From positions 1 to 23,727 of IMG/VR virus record IMGVR_UViG_3300034061_001255: a stretch of DNA of 23,727 nt. One strand, given 5' to 3'. A model generated the notes under the pieces. The model made no database searches and was not told where the DNA came from. It saw only the letters and a program-made list of their open reading frames with translations. Each line of letters begins with the position of its first letter. Position 1 is the first letter of the stretch. Position numbers and translations under genes: made by a program. Origin of the DNA: a virus. Positions 1 to 7,927 of this stretch are shown here, in pieces.

Positions 1-166
1 GCCTATTATTTGGAGTATGTTTCAAATCGCTGGTGATGGAAAAGTAGAAACGCAATGGAAGCCATTAACCCTTGAAGGCGCTGGTTTATTTCACATGGCT
101 ATGGGGGCTATTTTAGGCATTGCGGTCTATGGCAGAACTCAAGAAAAAATGGCAGAAAAAACATGA
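1..166 (+). CDS. Holin, 3TM family (partial, C-terminal end only)
   Basis: The frame is open from base 2 to a TGA at 164-166 and gives the last 54 residues of a protein that starts upstream of the window. The visible part has a short polar stretch (QWKPLTLEGAGLFHMAMGA) followed by a hydrophobic helix (MAMGAILGIAVYG) and a charged lysine/glutamate tail. This pattern matches the C-terminus of the three-transmembrane holins known from gene transfer agents and many tailed phages. Such holins open the inner membrane so that the endolysin can reach the cell wall. The stop overlaps the endolysin start (ATGA, 163-166), as expected for a lysis pair. The family call rests on sequence resemblance from memory and on the neighbouring endolysin; the first two membrane segments are outside the window. 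Confidence 0.7.
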   Translation, partial: PIIWSMFQIAGDGKVETQWKPLTLEGAGLFHMAMGAILGIAVYGRTQEKMAEKT

Positions 167-684
167 ACGCTAACTTTGAAACCTGTTTGGCGCTGATGCT
201 TGCTCACGAGGGCGGCTTTGTAAATCATCCACAAGATCCTGGCGGCATGACCAACCTTGGTGTAACTAAGCGAGTTTGGGAAGAATGGACTGGGCATGAA
301 GTTGACGAAAAGCAGATGCGCGCCCTAACTCCTGAGCTAGTAGCGCCACTTTATAAAAGGAAATACTGGGATGCTATACGTGCTGATGATGTTCTTGTGG
401 ATGGTGTTGATTATTGCGTTTTTGACGTTGCTGTTAACTCAGGCCCCGGAAGAGCCATTAAGTTTCTGCAGTCGTGTATTGGCGTTACTGCTGATGGCGG
501 TTTTGGCCCTGCTACTATGGCTGCCGTAACAAAAGCACAGGAAGACCCAGCACGATTAATAGAGATGTATTGCGCTCGGCGGCTAGAGTTCTTACAATCA
601 CTTAAGACCTTCGAAACGTTTGGCAAAGGCTGGTCCAGACGTGTTCAAGAAGTTAAAGATAAAGCACTTAAGATGTTAGGGTAA
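163..684 (+). CDS. Endolysin, glycoside hydrolase 108 family
   Basis: This 173-aa muramidase-type endolysin should cleave the peptidoglycan glycan strand at lysis. The N-terminus has the GH108 signature HEGGF, with the expected catalytic Glu at residue 16, then the conserved HPQDPGGMTNLGVT segment. The C-terminal half (from about residue 68, YWDAIRADDV, through FDVAVNSGPGRAIKFLQ and DGGFGPAT) matches the predicted peptidoglycan-binding domain usually paired with GH108. The length is normal for the family. No signal peptide or membrane anchor is visible, so export should depend on the holin just upstream. The start overlaps the holin stop (ATGA) and has no clear Shine-Dalgarno sequence, consistent with translational coupling. 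Confidence 0.92.
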   Translation: MNANFETCLALMLAHEGGFVNHPQDPGGMTNLGVTKRVWEEWTGHEVDEKQMRALTPELVAPLYKRKYWDAIRADDVLVDGVDYCVFDVAVNSGPGRAIKFLQSCIGVTADGGFGPATMAAVTKAQEDPARLIEMYCARRLEFLQSLKTFETFGKGWSRRVQEVKDKALKMLG

Positions 685-689
685 ACCCA

Positions 690-2849
690 ATGCCATTACA
701 GAAAATCGTTCTTCGCCCTGGGCTAAACCGAGAAGGTACTAACTACGCCAATGAGGGCGGGTACTATGACGGCGATAAGATACGCTTTCGTTCTGGCTTC
801 CCAGAAAAAATAGGTGGATGGATTCGCTTTAGCGCCGATAAGTTCTTGGGAGTTGCCCGTTCGTTATGGAATTGGGCTACATTAAACGGATCTAATTATC
901 TAGGACTTGGAACCAATCTCAAGTATTACATTGAGTATTCTGGAGAGTACTACGACATCACACCAATTACATCCACAGCCACGCTTAACAACGTTATCAG
1001 CACAGGGTTTACTACCTTGGTGGCTAACTTAACCGCTAATGCTGACACCTTTTCTTTAACGGACGGAACCTATTTTCCGCAAAATAGCGGATTGGTAAAG
1101 ATTAACAACGAGCAGATTTTTTACGCTACTTTAAGTTCTAACGTAGCTACTGGCTGTATTCGTGGGTATAACAACACCACTGTGGCAAGTCATTTGGCTA
1201 ACGCTAACGTTGCCAGCGCTTATTTATATGTAAACGATGCCGCCGCATCTAACGCAGCTATTAACACCCAATTTGTTAGTTTTGCTAACTCCACAGCAGT
1301 AGATGGTTTTTCAGCAAACCTTATTAACCAAGAACATCAGGCATTTAAATACGTATCTGGCGGTTTCTTTTTTCTTGGGTCCTCTCCGGATAACAGTCTT
1401 GCAAACGTAACTTTTGCCAACGCCTCAGTCATTAATGGTGGTGGGAATACAATTAACGTTAGCTATCAAACCGAGCCTGGACTAGCCGTATTTAGTATTG
1501 GTACTGGTTGGGGCGCTGGCCCATTTAACCGTGGCACATGGGGTTCTGCATTTACTAGCGGTGGTATTGGTCAACAGCTTCGTATTTGGACAAACGATAA
1601 TTTTGGCCAAGACTTAATTTACGCTCCTCGTGGTGGTGAAATTTATTACTGGGAAGCAAATACTGGTTTAGCTGTAAGAGGTCAAAAACTAGAAGACCTA
1701 GCAAACGTAGCGGTAGCGACTAGCGGAGAATGGGTTCCAAAAGCCACCAATGCAGTTATTTCTTCGGCAATTCAGCGCTTTATTATTTGTTTTGGGGCAA
1801 ACAGCTACGATCCAACAGACCCTGATACTCCGTTTGATCCAATGCTGGTACGCTGGTCAGACCAAGAAAACCCATTTGCATGGGAGCCAGATGTAACCAA
1901 TCAAGCTGGTGAGTTCCGTGTATCTAACGGTTCATACTTAATGGATGCGGTAGCTACCCGCCAAGAGATTCTAGTTTGGACTGATTCTGCCTTGTATTCC
2001 ATGCAGTATTTAGGGCCGCCTTACGTCTGGGGTTTTCAAATCTTAATGGACAACATCTCAATCATATCGCCTAACTGCGCAATTACGGTTAATAACGTAA
2101 CGTACTGGATGGGCGCGGATAAGTTCTACATGTATTCTGGCCGGGTAGAAACACTACCTTGTGCACTGCGTCAATTTGTATTTGATGACATCAACAAAGA
2201 CCAAGCCTGGCAAGTAACTTGCGGCGGCAATGAAGGCTACAACGAAGTTTGGTGGTTCTACTGCTCTCAAAACAGCGTAACTATTGACCGGTACATTATT
2301 TATAATTACCTTGATCGGGTATGGTATTACGGCAACTTAAACCGGACTGCATGGCTTGATTCTGGTATTCGTCAAAACCCAATGGCTACTACTCGTATTG
2401 GTGTGGATGATGTTGGCAACCCATTAGGAACTGCCGTATACCATGAGCTTGGCAACGACGACCAAACCACGGCATCTACCTTACCAATTGAAGCCTACGT
2501 ACAGTCTTCTGACTTTGATATTGGTGATGGGCATAACTTTGGCTACATCTGGCGCATGATTCCTGACGTGAACTTTAACGGCTCAAACGTTAATCAGCCA
2601 AGCGTAGTAATGGAATTACAACCCCGTCAGTTTGCAGGATCAGGCTATGGCACTCCTTCTAATGCAACAACCACCAGCGCAGACAACTTTACAGTATTCC
2701 CACAGTACACAGTCCAGCAGTTTACAGAGCAGGTGTATACACGGGTTCGGGCGCGGCAAATGGCTATTAAGATAAGCTCAGATGGCTTGGGCGTAGCTTG
2801 GCAGCTAGGCGCTCCACGTATTGATATTAAGAACGACGGACGCAGATAA
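690..2849 (+). CDS. Large phage structural protein, probably tail/nozzle component
   Basis: This 719-aa protein has no signal peptide or membrane segment. It is rich in Asn, Gly, Thr and aromatic residues, with short repeated beta-like segments, as in virion proteins. The N-terminus (MPLQKIVLRPGLNREGTNY, then EGGYYDGDKIRFRSGFPEKIGGW) is a conserved opening I recognise from podovirus-type genomes, where it is usually annotated as a structural or tail protein. The middle (about residues 350-560) has WSDQENPFAWEP, EILVWTDSALYSMQY and GADKFYMYSGRVE, resembling beta-propeller-like tail tube or nozzle proteins such as P22 gp10 or T7 gp12. That comparison is analogy, not proven homology. It starts 5 nt after the endolysin stop, with AGGG upstream as a modest ribosome-binding site. 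Confidence 0.7.
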   Translation: MPLQKIVLRPGLNREGTNYANEGGYYDGDKIRFRSGFPEKIGGWIRFSADKFLGVARSLWNWATLNGSNYLGLGTNLKYYIEYSGEYYDITPITSTATLNNVISTGFTTLVANLTANADTFSLTDGTYFPQNSGLVKINNEQIFYATLSSNVATGCIRGYNNTTVASHLANANVASAYLYVNDAAASNAAINTQFVSFANSTAVDGFSANLINQEHQAFKYVSGGFFFLGSSPDNSLANVTFANASVINGGGNTINVSYQTEPGLAVFSIGTGWGAGPFNRGTWGSAFTSGGIGQQLRIWTNDNFGQDLIYAPRGGEIYYWEANTGLAVRGQKLEDLANVAVATSGEWVPKATNAVISSAIQRFIICFGANSYDPTDPDTPFDPMLVRWSDQENPFAWEPDVTNQAGEFRVSNGSYLMDAVATRQEILVWTDSALYSMQYLGPPYVWGFQILMDNISIISPNCAITVNNVTYWMGADKFYMYSGRVETLPCALRQFVFDDINKDQAWQVTCGGNEGYNEVWWFYCSQNSVTIDRYIIYNYLDRVWYYGNLNRTAWLDSGIRQNPMATTRIGVDDVGNPLGTAVYHELGNDDQTTASTLPIEAYVQSSDFDIGDGHNFGYIWRMIPDVNFNGSNVNQPSVVMELQPRQFAGSGYGTPSNATTTSADNFTVFPQYTVQQFTEQVYTRVRARQMAIKISSDGLGVAWQLGAPRIDIKNDGRR

Positions 2850-3520
2850 TGGCACTTGTTCCTTTACGTCCCTCAAAAGCGCCCAACCTATTAATTGCGC
2901 CAGTAGATTACAGCCAGCAATACATAGATCAGCTTAATAACGCACTACGTCTATATTTCAATGAAATTGATAACGGCATGGCGGCGTTGCTGTCGGGCAC
3001 AGGTGGGTCTAATTTAAGCCTTCCCTTTATTGCCGCTTCGGACAGCACCGACCAAATTACTGCAGATGCCGATACACCGACTGTAGTGAAATGGGACACG
3101 CTTGAGGGCGGTAATGGGTTTACTTTAAATTCCCCTGGATCAGCTACGGCGCTTGCTTCAGGTGTGTATAAAATTACATACAGTCTTCAGTTTGTAAACA
3201 CAGATAACGCTATTCACAATGCCGCAGTATGGCTTAAAGTCAACAACACTGATGTACCCCGCTCTACTACTGTTTTTACTTTACAGGCTCGGAAAAGCGC
3301 TGGGGTATTTAACTTTGTCTGCGCCTACTCCGAAGTGGTGTTTTCTTTAAACGCAGGCGATGAATTAGAGCTGTACTGGGCCGCAGATGCAGCATACAGA
3401 GCATCCCCTGCAAGAGACGGTATTTATATAGAGGCTATAGCTGCCCAAACCGTACCCTACGTAAGACCTGCTGTGCCGTCTGCAATAGGCTCAATTACCT
3501 TTGTTTCAAGACTTCCATAG
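2849..3520 (+). CDS. Virion protein with C1q/TNF-like beta domain
   Basis: This 223-aa protein has a short N-terminal helix (DYSQQYIDQLNNALRLYFNE), suited to trimerisation or attachment, then a glycine/serine linker near residue 50. A beta-rich domain fills about residues 58-200. Its alternating strands (SGVYKITYSLQF, NAAVWLKVNNTDV, FSLNAGDELELYWAA) look like the C1q/TNF jelly-roll found in trimeric phage fibres, head decorations and receptor-binding proteins. The start overlaps the previous stop (TAATG at 2847-2851), so it is likely co-translated with the 719-aa protein. It is a candidate host-recognition or decoration protein; the fold assignment comes from the strand pattern only. Confidence 0.6.
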   Translation: MALVPLRPSKAPNLLIAPVDYSQQYIDQLNNALRLYFNEIDNGMAALLSGTGGSNLSLPFIAASDSTDQITADADTPTVVKWDTLEGGNGFTLNSPGSATALASGVYKITYSLQFVNTDNAIHNAAVWLKVNNTDVPRSTTVFTLQARKSAGVFNFVCAYSEVVFSLNAGDELELYWAADAAYRASPARDGIYIEAIAAQTVPYVRPAVPSAIGSITFVSRLP

Positions 3521-3569
3521 GCAGCATAACAGTGATAAACTTCAACATAATTAACCCCAAGGGGTCCGC

Positions 3570-4871
3570 ATGAGCCTACACACCGCTGCAAAAAACCTGT
3601 CAAGTAAAGGGCGTGGTAAAGACACGCTATTAGTCCATATGTCCCCACGCGAAGTTCAGGGGCTACAGGCGCTTGCCAAATCTAAAGGTGGTTCACTTAC
3701 TATTAACCCAGAAACGGGCTTAGTTGAAGCTGGTTTTTTAGAGCAAGTTCTTCCTGTTGTTGCTGCCGCTGCGGCTACGTATTTTACCGCTGGCGCTGCT
3801 GCGCCTGCTTTATCCGCTGCTTTAGGTAGTTCTGCGGCTGGTGGTATCTTGGCTGGTGCCGGTGCTGGCGCTCTTATTGGCGGTGGTTCTGCTGCACTGC
3901 AAGGTAAAGATGTAGAGCAAGCTGCTCTTATGGGTGGTGTTGGCGGTGCTATTTCTGGTGGCTTAGGTGCTTACGGGGACGCTAATGTACTTGGAGCTGG
4001 AGCTGGTGGAGTTCCTGTAGGCGCTGCTCCCCCTGTTCCTACTAATGCTATGTCATTCTTGCCTGATGGCACTATGACTTCTTCTGCATATGACCCAGCT
4101 ATTACTGGTGCCGCTAGCCCGGTTACTGGTTTTGTGCCCCCATCTCCACAAGGAGTAGGTTTTGCTGGCGCTACACCCCCACCTACACCTAGTTATTACG
4201 CAGGATTAAAACCAGACCAGTACATTCAAAAAGCAGGTATTTTGGCGTTGCCGGGTTTAGGTGCTGCCGCTGGAGATAGTTACAACCCGCCGGGTAGCGA
4301 GCAATATGACGAGAATAGCCCCTACCGCATGCGCTTGTCTAATAATTTTCAAGGCTCTACACCCGTTAGACCTAACCCATATTACCGAGCACAGTATGCT
4401 CAGGGCGGTATGGTAGCCATGGCTCCCGGTGGTTTAACTTCGCTTCAAAACAATATGTATCCGCAAGGACAACAAGTTAATACGCAGTTCGCTACACCAA
4501 CGCAAATGCCAACCAGCGCAGAAGTAGTGCGTTCAGACTACGATGCGCCAACTAACCCATACACGGGCCAAATGATGGCTAAAGGCGGTATTGCAAACTT
4601 AGGAGGGTACTCAGATGGCGGTCGAATGCTTAAAGGTCCTGGCGATGGTATGTCTGATAGTATTCCTGGTGTTATCGGTGGTAGACAGCCTGCTCGGCTG
4701 GCTGATGGCGAGTTCGTAGTTCCTGCTGATGTGGTTAGCCACTTGGGTAACGGGTCTACTGATGCCGGCGCCAAGAAGCTATACGCCATGATGGCTAAGG
4801 TTCGCCAAGCACGTACAGGTAAGAAGAAACAAGCTCCTGCTGTTAAATCTGCTAAATACATGCCAGCATGA
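3570..4871 (+). CDS. Glycine-zipper virion protein, possible DNA-ejection component
   Basis: This 433-aa protein is conserved-looking but has no defined function. Residues 1-55 form a polar head (HMSPREVQGLQALAKSKGG, then LTINPETGLVEAGFL). Residues 57-135 are an Ala/Gly-rich hydrophobic stretch with GxxxG-like spacing (AGGILAGAGAGALIGGG), able to insert in membranes. The middle is Pro/Tyr-rich and disordered-looking. The C-terminus carries GGMVAM (279-284), GGIANL (339-344), GPGDGMSDSIP and LADGEFVVPADVVSHLGNG (378-396), followed by a basic helix. I recognise this C-terminal block from other phage genomes but know no proven role. The hydrophobic zipper and late-operon position suggest an internal or ejected virion protein. 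AAGGGG just before TCCGC-ATG is a good ribosome-binding site. Confidence 0.7.
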   Translation: MSLHTAAKNLSSKGRGKDTLLVHMSPREVQGLQALAKSKGGSLTINPETGLVEAGFLEQVLPVVAAAAATYFTAGAAAPALSAALGSSAAGGILAGAGAGALIGGGSAALQGKDVEQAALMGGVGGAISGGLGAYGDANVLGAGAGGVPVGAAPPVPTNAMSFLPDGTMTSSAYDPAITGAASPVTGFVPPSPQGVGFAGATPPPTPSYYAGLKPDQYIQKAGILALPGLGAAAGDSYNPPGSEQYDENSPYRMRLSNNFQGSTPVRPNPYYRAQYAQGGMVAMAPGGLTSLQNNMYPQGQQVNTQFATPTQMPTSAEVVRSDYDAPTNPYTGQMMAKGGIANLGGYSDGGRMLKGPGDGMSDSIPGVIGGRQPARLADGEFVVPADVVSHLGNGSTDAGAKKLYAMMAKVRQARTGKKKQAPAVKSAKYMPA

Positions 4872-5284
4872 CGTTAAAAGTTCAGCCGGTACCGGTTCAG
4901 CTTGTTAATCAACTTTGGGAGAAGGTAGAGCCTTTTATCAAAAGTGCTGAAGAAAAAGCGGGTGTTACGGAATATACGGCGGAACAGATTAAGGTTTATT
5001 TAGTTCTCGGCGAGTGGATGTTGCTAGTAGCTACTGATGAGGCTAATGAAATACATGGTGCGGCTACGGTTAGCTTTATTAATTATCCTAACGACAGAGT
5101 TGCTTTTATTACCATGATAGGTGGAAAATTAGTATCAAACCCAGAGACTTTTGCGCAGATGTCTGCTATCTTTAAAGTCAACGGAGCTACTAAAATTCAA
5201 GGGATGGCAAGAGAGTCTATTGCTCGCTTGTGGAAACGGTTTGGCTTTGTTGAAAAAGCTACTTTAGTGGAAACTAAAATATGA
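4868..5284 (+). CDS. GNAT-like (acyltransferase-fold) phage protein
   Basis: This 138-aa protein has the secondary-structure order of a GNAT domain: an N-terminal helix pair (QLVNQLWEKVEPFIKSA), a beta strand (EWMLLVATD), paired strands (GAATVSFIN, RVAFITMIGG), a helix, and a closing element (IARLWKRFGFVEKATLVETKI) of the kind that ends many N-acetyltransferases. The acetyl-CoA loop motif (R/QxxGxG/A) is not evident; the equivalent stretch reads MIGGKLVSN. It may therefore be a non-catalytic or structural variant. Both ends use ATGA overlaps (4868-4871 and 5281-5284), locking it into a translationally coupled run of virion genes. It shows no similarity to host acetyltransferase operons in its context. 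Confidence 0.6.
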   Translation: MTLKVQPVPVQLVNQLWEKVEPFIKSAEEKAGVTEYTAEQIKVYLVLGEWMLLVATDEANEIHGAATVSFINYPNDRVAFITMIGGKLVSNPETFAQMSAIFKVNGATKIQGMARESIARLWKRFGFVEKATLVETKI

Positions 5285-6459
5285 GTATTTTAAAATCTAA
5301 ACACAGCGGTTGGACATGGGAAATGAAACGCACGCCTTTTGGCGGTGGTGGAAGTCCAGGTAGCACTACTACTCAAACTTCTAACATTCCGGAATATGCA
5401 CGTCCGTATGTTGAGAACATGCTTGGCGCAACGCAGTCTCAATTATTTGACACTACTACAGACCCAGAAACCGGTGAAAGACAGATTACTGGTTTTAAAC
5501 CGTATCAAGCATACAGCCAAAACGTAAACGACTACTTTGCTGGCTTCTCACCACTACAACAGCAAGCGCAAAGCGAAATTAGCAATTTAAGAACACCTGG
5601 GCAGTTTGGTATGGGCACTGATTTAGCCGGCCAAGCAGGTGCAGGACAGTTAAGCACAACAGCTCCAGCTATGGGGTATGGCGCACAAGGTGCAGGCATT
5701 GGTGCTTTAGGCGTTGGCGCTTCTCAAATGGGTTTTGGTGCTGGACAAGCATTTGAAAATAAAGCGACTAACGCCGGTGATGTTGCACGTTACATGTCAC
5801 CGTACATGCAAAACGTGGTTGACTACCAAAAGTCTCAGGCGTTACGTGACTTCCAAATGGGTCAGCCTATGATGCAAGCTAAGGCTGTTGGTCAAGGCGC
5901 CTTTGGTGGTAATCGTTTGGCCTTACAACAGTCTGAAGCGCAGCGTGGTTTGATGTCACAGTTGCAAGGGATTCAAGCTACAGGCACACAAAAGGCATTT
6001 GAAGATGCGCAGCGCCAGCAGCAGTTTGGTGCTCAATTAGGGTTACAAGGTTTGGGTGCTGGTTATCAAGGGCTTAATGTTGGTTTGCAGGGAGTTCAGT
6101 CTGGGTTACAGGGTATTAATACTGCCCAACAAGGGTACAGTGGGGCTACTCAAGCTGGTGGCACATTAGGTAATATCGGTGCTCAGCAGTCTCAATCTGA
6201 CTTAGCGCGTATTGCTTTGTTAAATGAGATTGGCGGTAAGATGCAAGGCTTTGAGCAAGGTAAGATTAACCAAGCTATTCAAGATTACGGCACTGCGCAG
6301 CAGTATCCAGTGATGCAGTTGGGTTTAATGTCAAACATGCTCCGTGGATTACCAATGCAATCTACTACAACGCAAATGTACCAAGCGCAACCCGGTATGG
6401 CGCAACAAGCTGCTGGTATGGGTCTTGGAGCTCTCGGCGCATACAAAGCGTTTAGTTAA
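5281..6459 (+). CDS. Gln/Gly-rich virion-type protein, unknown function
   Basis: This 392-aa protein opens with a Gly/Ser/Thr-rich segment (FGGGGSPGSTTTQTSNIPEY, residues 20-39), followed by PYVENMLGATQSQLF. It then has long Gln/Gly/Ala-rich helical stretches. A tandem-like GLQG/GLNVGLQG run lies at about residues 256-280, and the C-terminus is Gly/Met-rich. There are no enzymatic motifs or signal peptide. The composition and location suggest a minor structural or internal virion protein, but I cannot name one. The chosen ATG overlaps the previous stop (ATGA). Met15 (MKRTPFGGGG) is a plausible alternative start because related proteins, as I recall them, begin close to the glycine run. Confidence 0.65.
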   Translation: MSILKSKHSGWTWEMKRTPFGGGGSPGSTTTQTSNIPEYARPYVENMLGATQSQLFDTTTDPETGERQITGFKPYQAYSQNVNDYFAGFSPLQQQAQSEISNLRTPGQFGMGTDLAGQAGAGQLSTTAPAMGYGAQGAGIGALGVGASQMGFGAGQAFENKATNAGDVARYMSPYMQNVVDYQKSQALRDFQMGQPMMQAKAVGQGAFGGNRLALQQSEAQRGLMSQLQGIQATGTQKAFEDAQRQQQFGAQLGLQGLGAGYQGLNVGLQGVQSGLQGINTAQQGYSGATQAGGTLGNIGAQQSQSDLARIALLNEIGGKMQGFEQGKINQAIQDYGTAQQYPVMQLGLMSNMLRGLPMQSTTTQMYQAQPGMAQQAAGMGLGALGAYKAFS

Positions 6460-6468
6460 GGAACTACT

Positions 6469-7896
6469 ATGAATTCATCTATGCCACAAAGCGGCGCAGC
6501 ACCTTCTTCCCCTAACGCAATGCCGGGCGGTTTAGGCGCTATTCTTCAGCAACCAAATCAAGCACCAAAAGGAGCTTCTGCGGGAGATATGGCAGCCATG
6601 ATGGCTATGGCTAAAGAGTTGCCTGATAGTGAACTGGCTGACGTTTTAAACGGTAGAAGCATCCGTATTCCACAATCGCTTGCCATGATAGTGGCAATGG
6701 GACGTAAGCAGCTACGCAATGCGATGCAGGGTGCACAGGCGCAACAACAAGCCCAACAACCCAGCGTTAAAGACCGGTTCCTTGCAGAAGAAGCACAGAT
6801 GGCGGCTGCACCGCAGGGTGGCATAGACCAACTACCTGCACCCAATATGGACTCCGTGGACATGGCTGGTGGCGGTATTGTGGCGTTCCAAGATAATCAA
6901 GACCAGCCCGTACGCGAAGGCATGCCTTCTTTTGCCGAAGGTTCAGAAACAGACAAGAAGATACTTGAGTTTCTAAAAAATGCTCCCGGAGCCCTTGTAG
7001 ACAAGTTTAAGCAGTTAAATCAACCACGTGGGACAACGTTTGCGGGCACACAAGCTGAACTTGATGCTATGGTTCAACGGGGTAGAATGCCTAAACGCGC
7101 TGCCGCTGAAACACCCGCTAGCTCAAAATCTAAGCAATATACAGCGCAAGAACTGGACGACATAGCACGAGGTCAAGGGGTATTTCCAGAAGGCTCTTCG
7201 GCGTTGCCTACCGGTTTAGATGTACCTACTCCTCCTAAAAAAGATACACCTAAAAAAGCAGGTCTACCTGCAATAGCTCAAAGCGACCAACCCGCAAGAA
7301 GCCAAGCAGAACAAGATTACCTAGCTCAGTTGGCTGGTGTTGGAGAAAAAACGCGTGCAGGTATTGCCGGTCTTAAGAACGAAGCGCAGTCTCAGATGCT
7401 GTTTGATGCCATGTCTGCCTTGCTGGGTAATCGTAATATTGCTGAAGCAGGTTCTAAGTTTGGTCAGTTGGCGTCCGGACGCCTTGGCGCTATGAACAAA
7501 GAACGTCGTTCGATTGAGAAAGAAGCTAACGAGTACGACCTTAACTTGGCTAGATACCGTGCAGCACTTGATGCTGGTGATAAAGACCGTGCGTTTAAAT
7601 ACAAGCAAGCCGCCGACGAGAACAGATACCGTATGGCTATGGTTAATAAGCCTGACTCCGGTATTGCTATGCTTAACGCGCTCAAAGATCCTAAGATGAT
7701 GGAGCTTTACCAGCAGATGAATATGGCTAAAAAGCCAACTGATGTTGTGTCCAGAAAAGACGCAATGGAAGATTTTAATAAATACCCAAGTTTAAAACGG
7801 CAGTATGGTGATTTTGAAACGTATTTTAGAACTGTTAATAACCAACTACTATCTGCTACAATTCCTGGGCAAGGCGCAGTTACTAGACCCTTCTAG
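6469..7896 (+). CDS. Low-complexity virion-type protein, unknown function
   Basis: This 475-aa protein has a Pro/Ala/Met/Gln-rich first third. Residues 40-95 look helical (GDMAAMMAMAKELPDSELADV, then a Q/A run). Residues 133-140 carry AGGGIVAF, a motif also seen in variant form in the 433-aa protein upstream. Residues 200-290 are Pro/Lys-rich and disordered-looking. The last part, from about residue 290, is charged and helical (RRSIEKEANEYDLNLARYRAAL, truncated here), as in coiled-coil internal virion proteins. No catalytic motif is recognised. AAGGAAC lies 6 nt ahead of the start as ribosome-binding site. It directly precedes the giant polyvalent-protein gene, so a shared role in the virion or in ejection is an inference from position. 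Confidence 0.65.
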   Translation: MNSSMPQSGAAPSSPNAMPGGLGAILQQPNQAPKGASAGDMAAMMAMAKELPDSELADVLNGRSIRIPQSLAMIVAMGRKQLRNAMQGAQAQQQAQQPSVKDRFLAEEAQMAAAPQGGIDQLPAPNMDSVDMAGGGIVAFQDNQDQPVREGMPSFAEGSETDKKILEFLKNAPGALVDKFKQLNQPRGTTFAGTQAELDAMVQRGRMPKRAAAETPASSKSKQYTAQELDDIARGQGVFPEGSSALPTGLDVPTPPKKDTPKKAGLPAIAQSDQPARSQAEQDYLAQLAGVGEKTRAGIAGLKNEAQSQMLFDAMSALLGNRNIAEAGSKFGQLASGRLGAMNKERRSIEKEANEYDLNLARYRAALDAGDKDRAFKYKQAADENRYRMAMVNKPDSGIAMLNALKDPKMMELYQQMNMAKKPTDVVSRKDAMEDFNKYPSLKRQYGDFETYFRTVNNQLLSATIPGQGAVTRPF

Positions 7897-7927
7897 CATC
7901 GCCAGCTAGTTACTTGAGTAAAGACAT

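Noticed and set aside
3554-3565. ACCCCAAGGGGT inverted repeat at the ribosome-binding site of the 433-aa gene
   Set aside because: The arms are only 5 bp with a 2-base centre, so the RNA hairpin would be strained and weak. The AAGGGG half is simply the ribosome-binding site.
7321-7608. Overlapping minus-strand frames at the end of the 475-aa gene
   Set aside because: Three mutually overlapping frames with low-complexity products and no start signals are typical shadows of the plus-strand gene.
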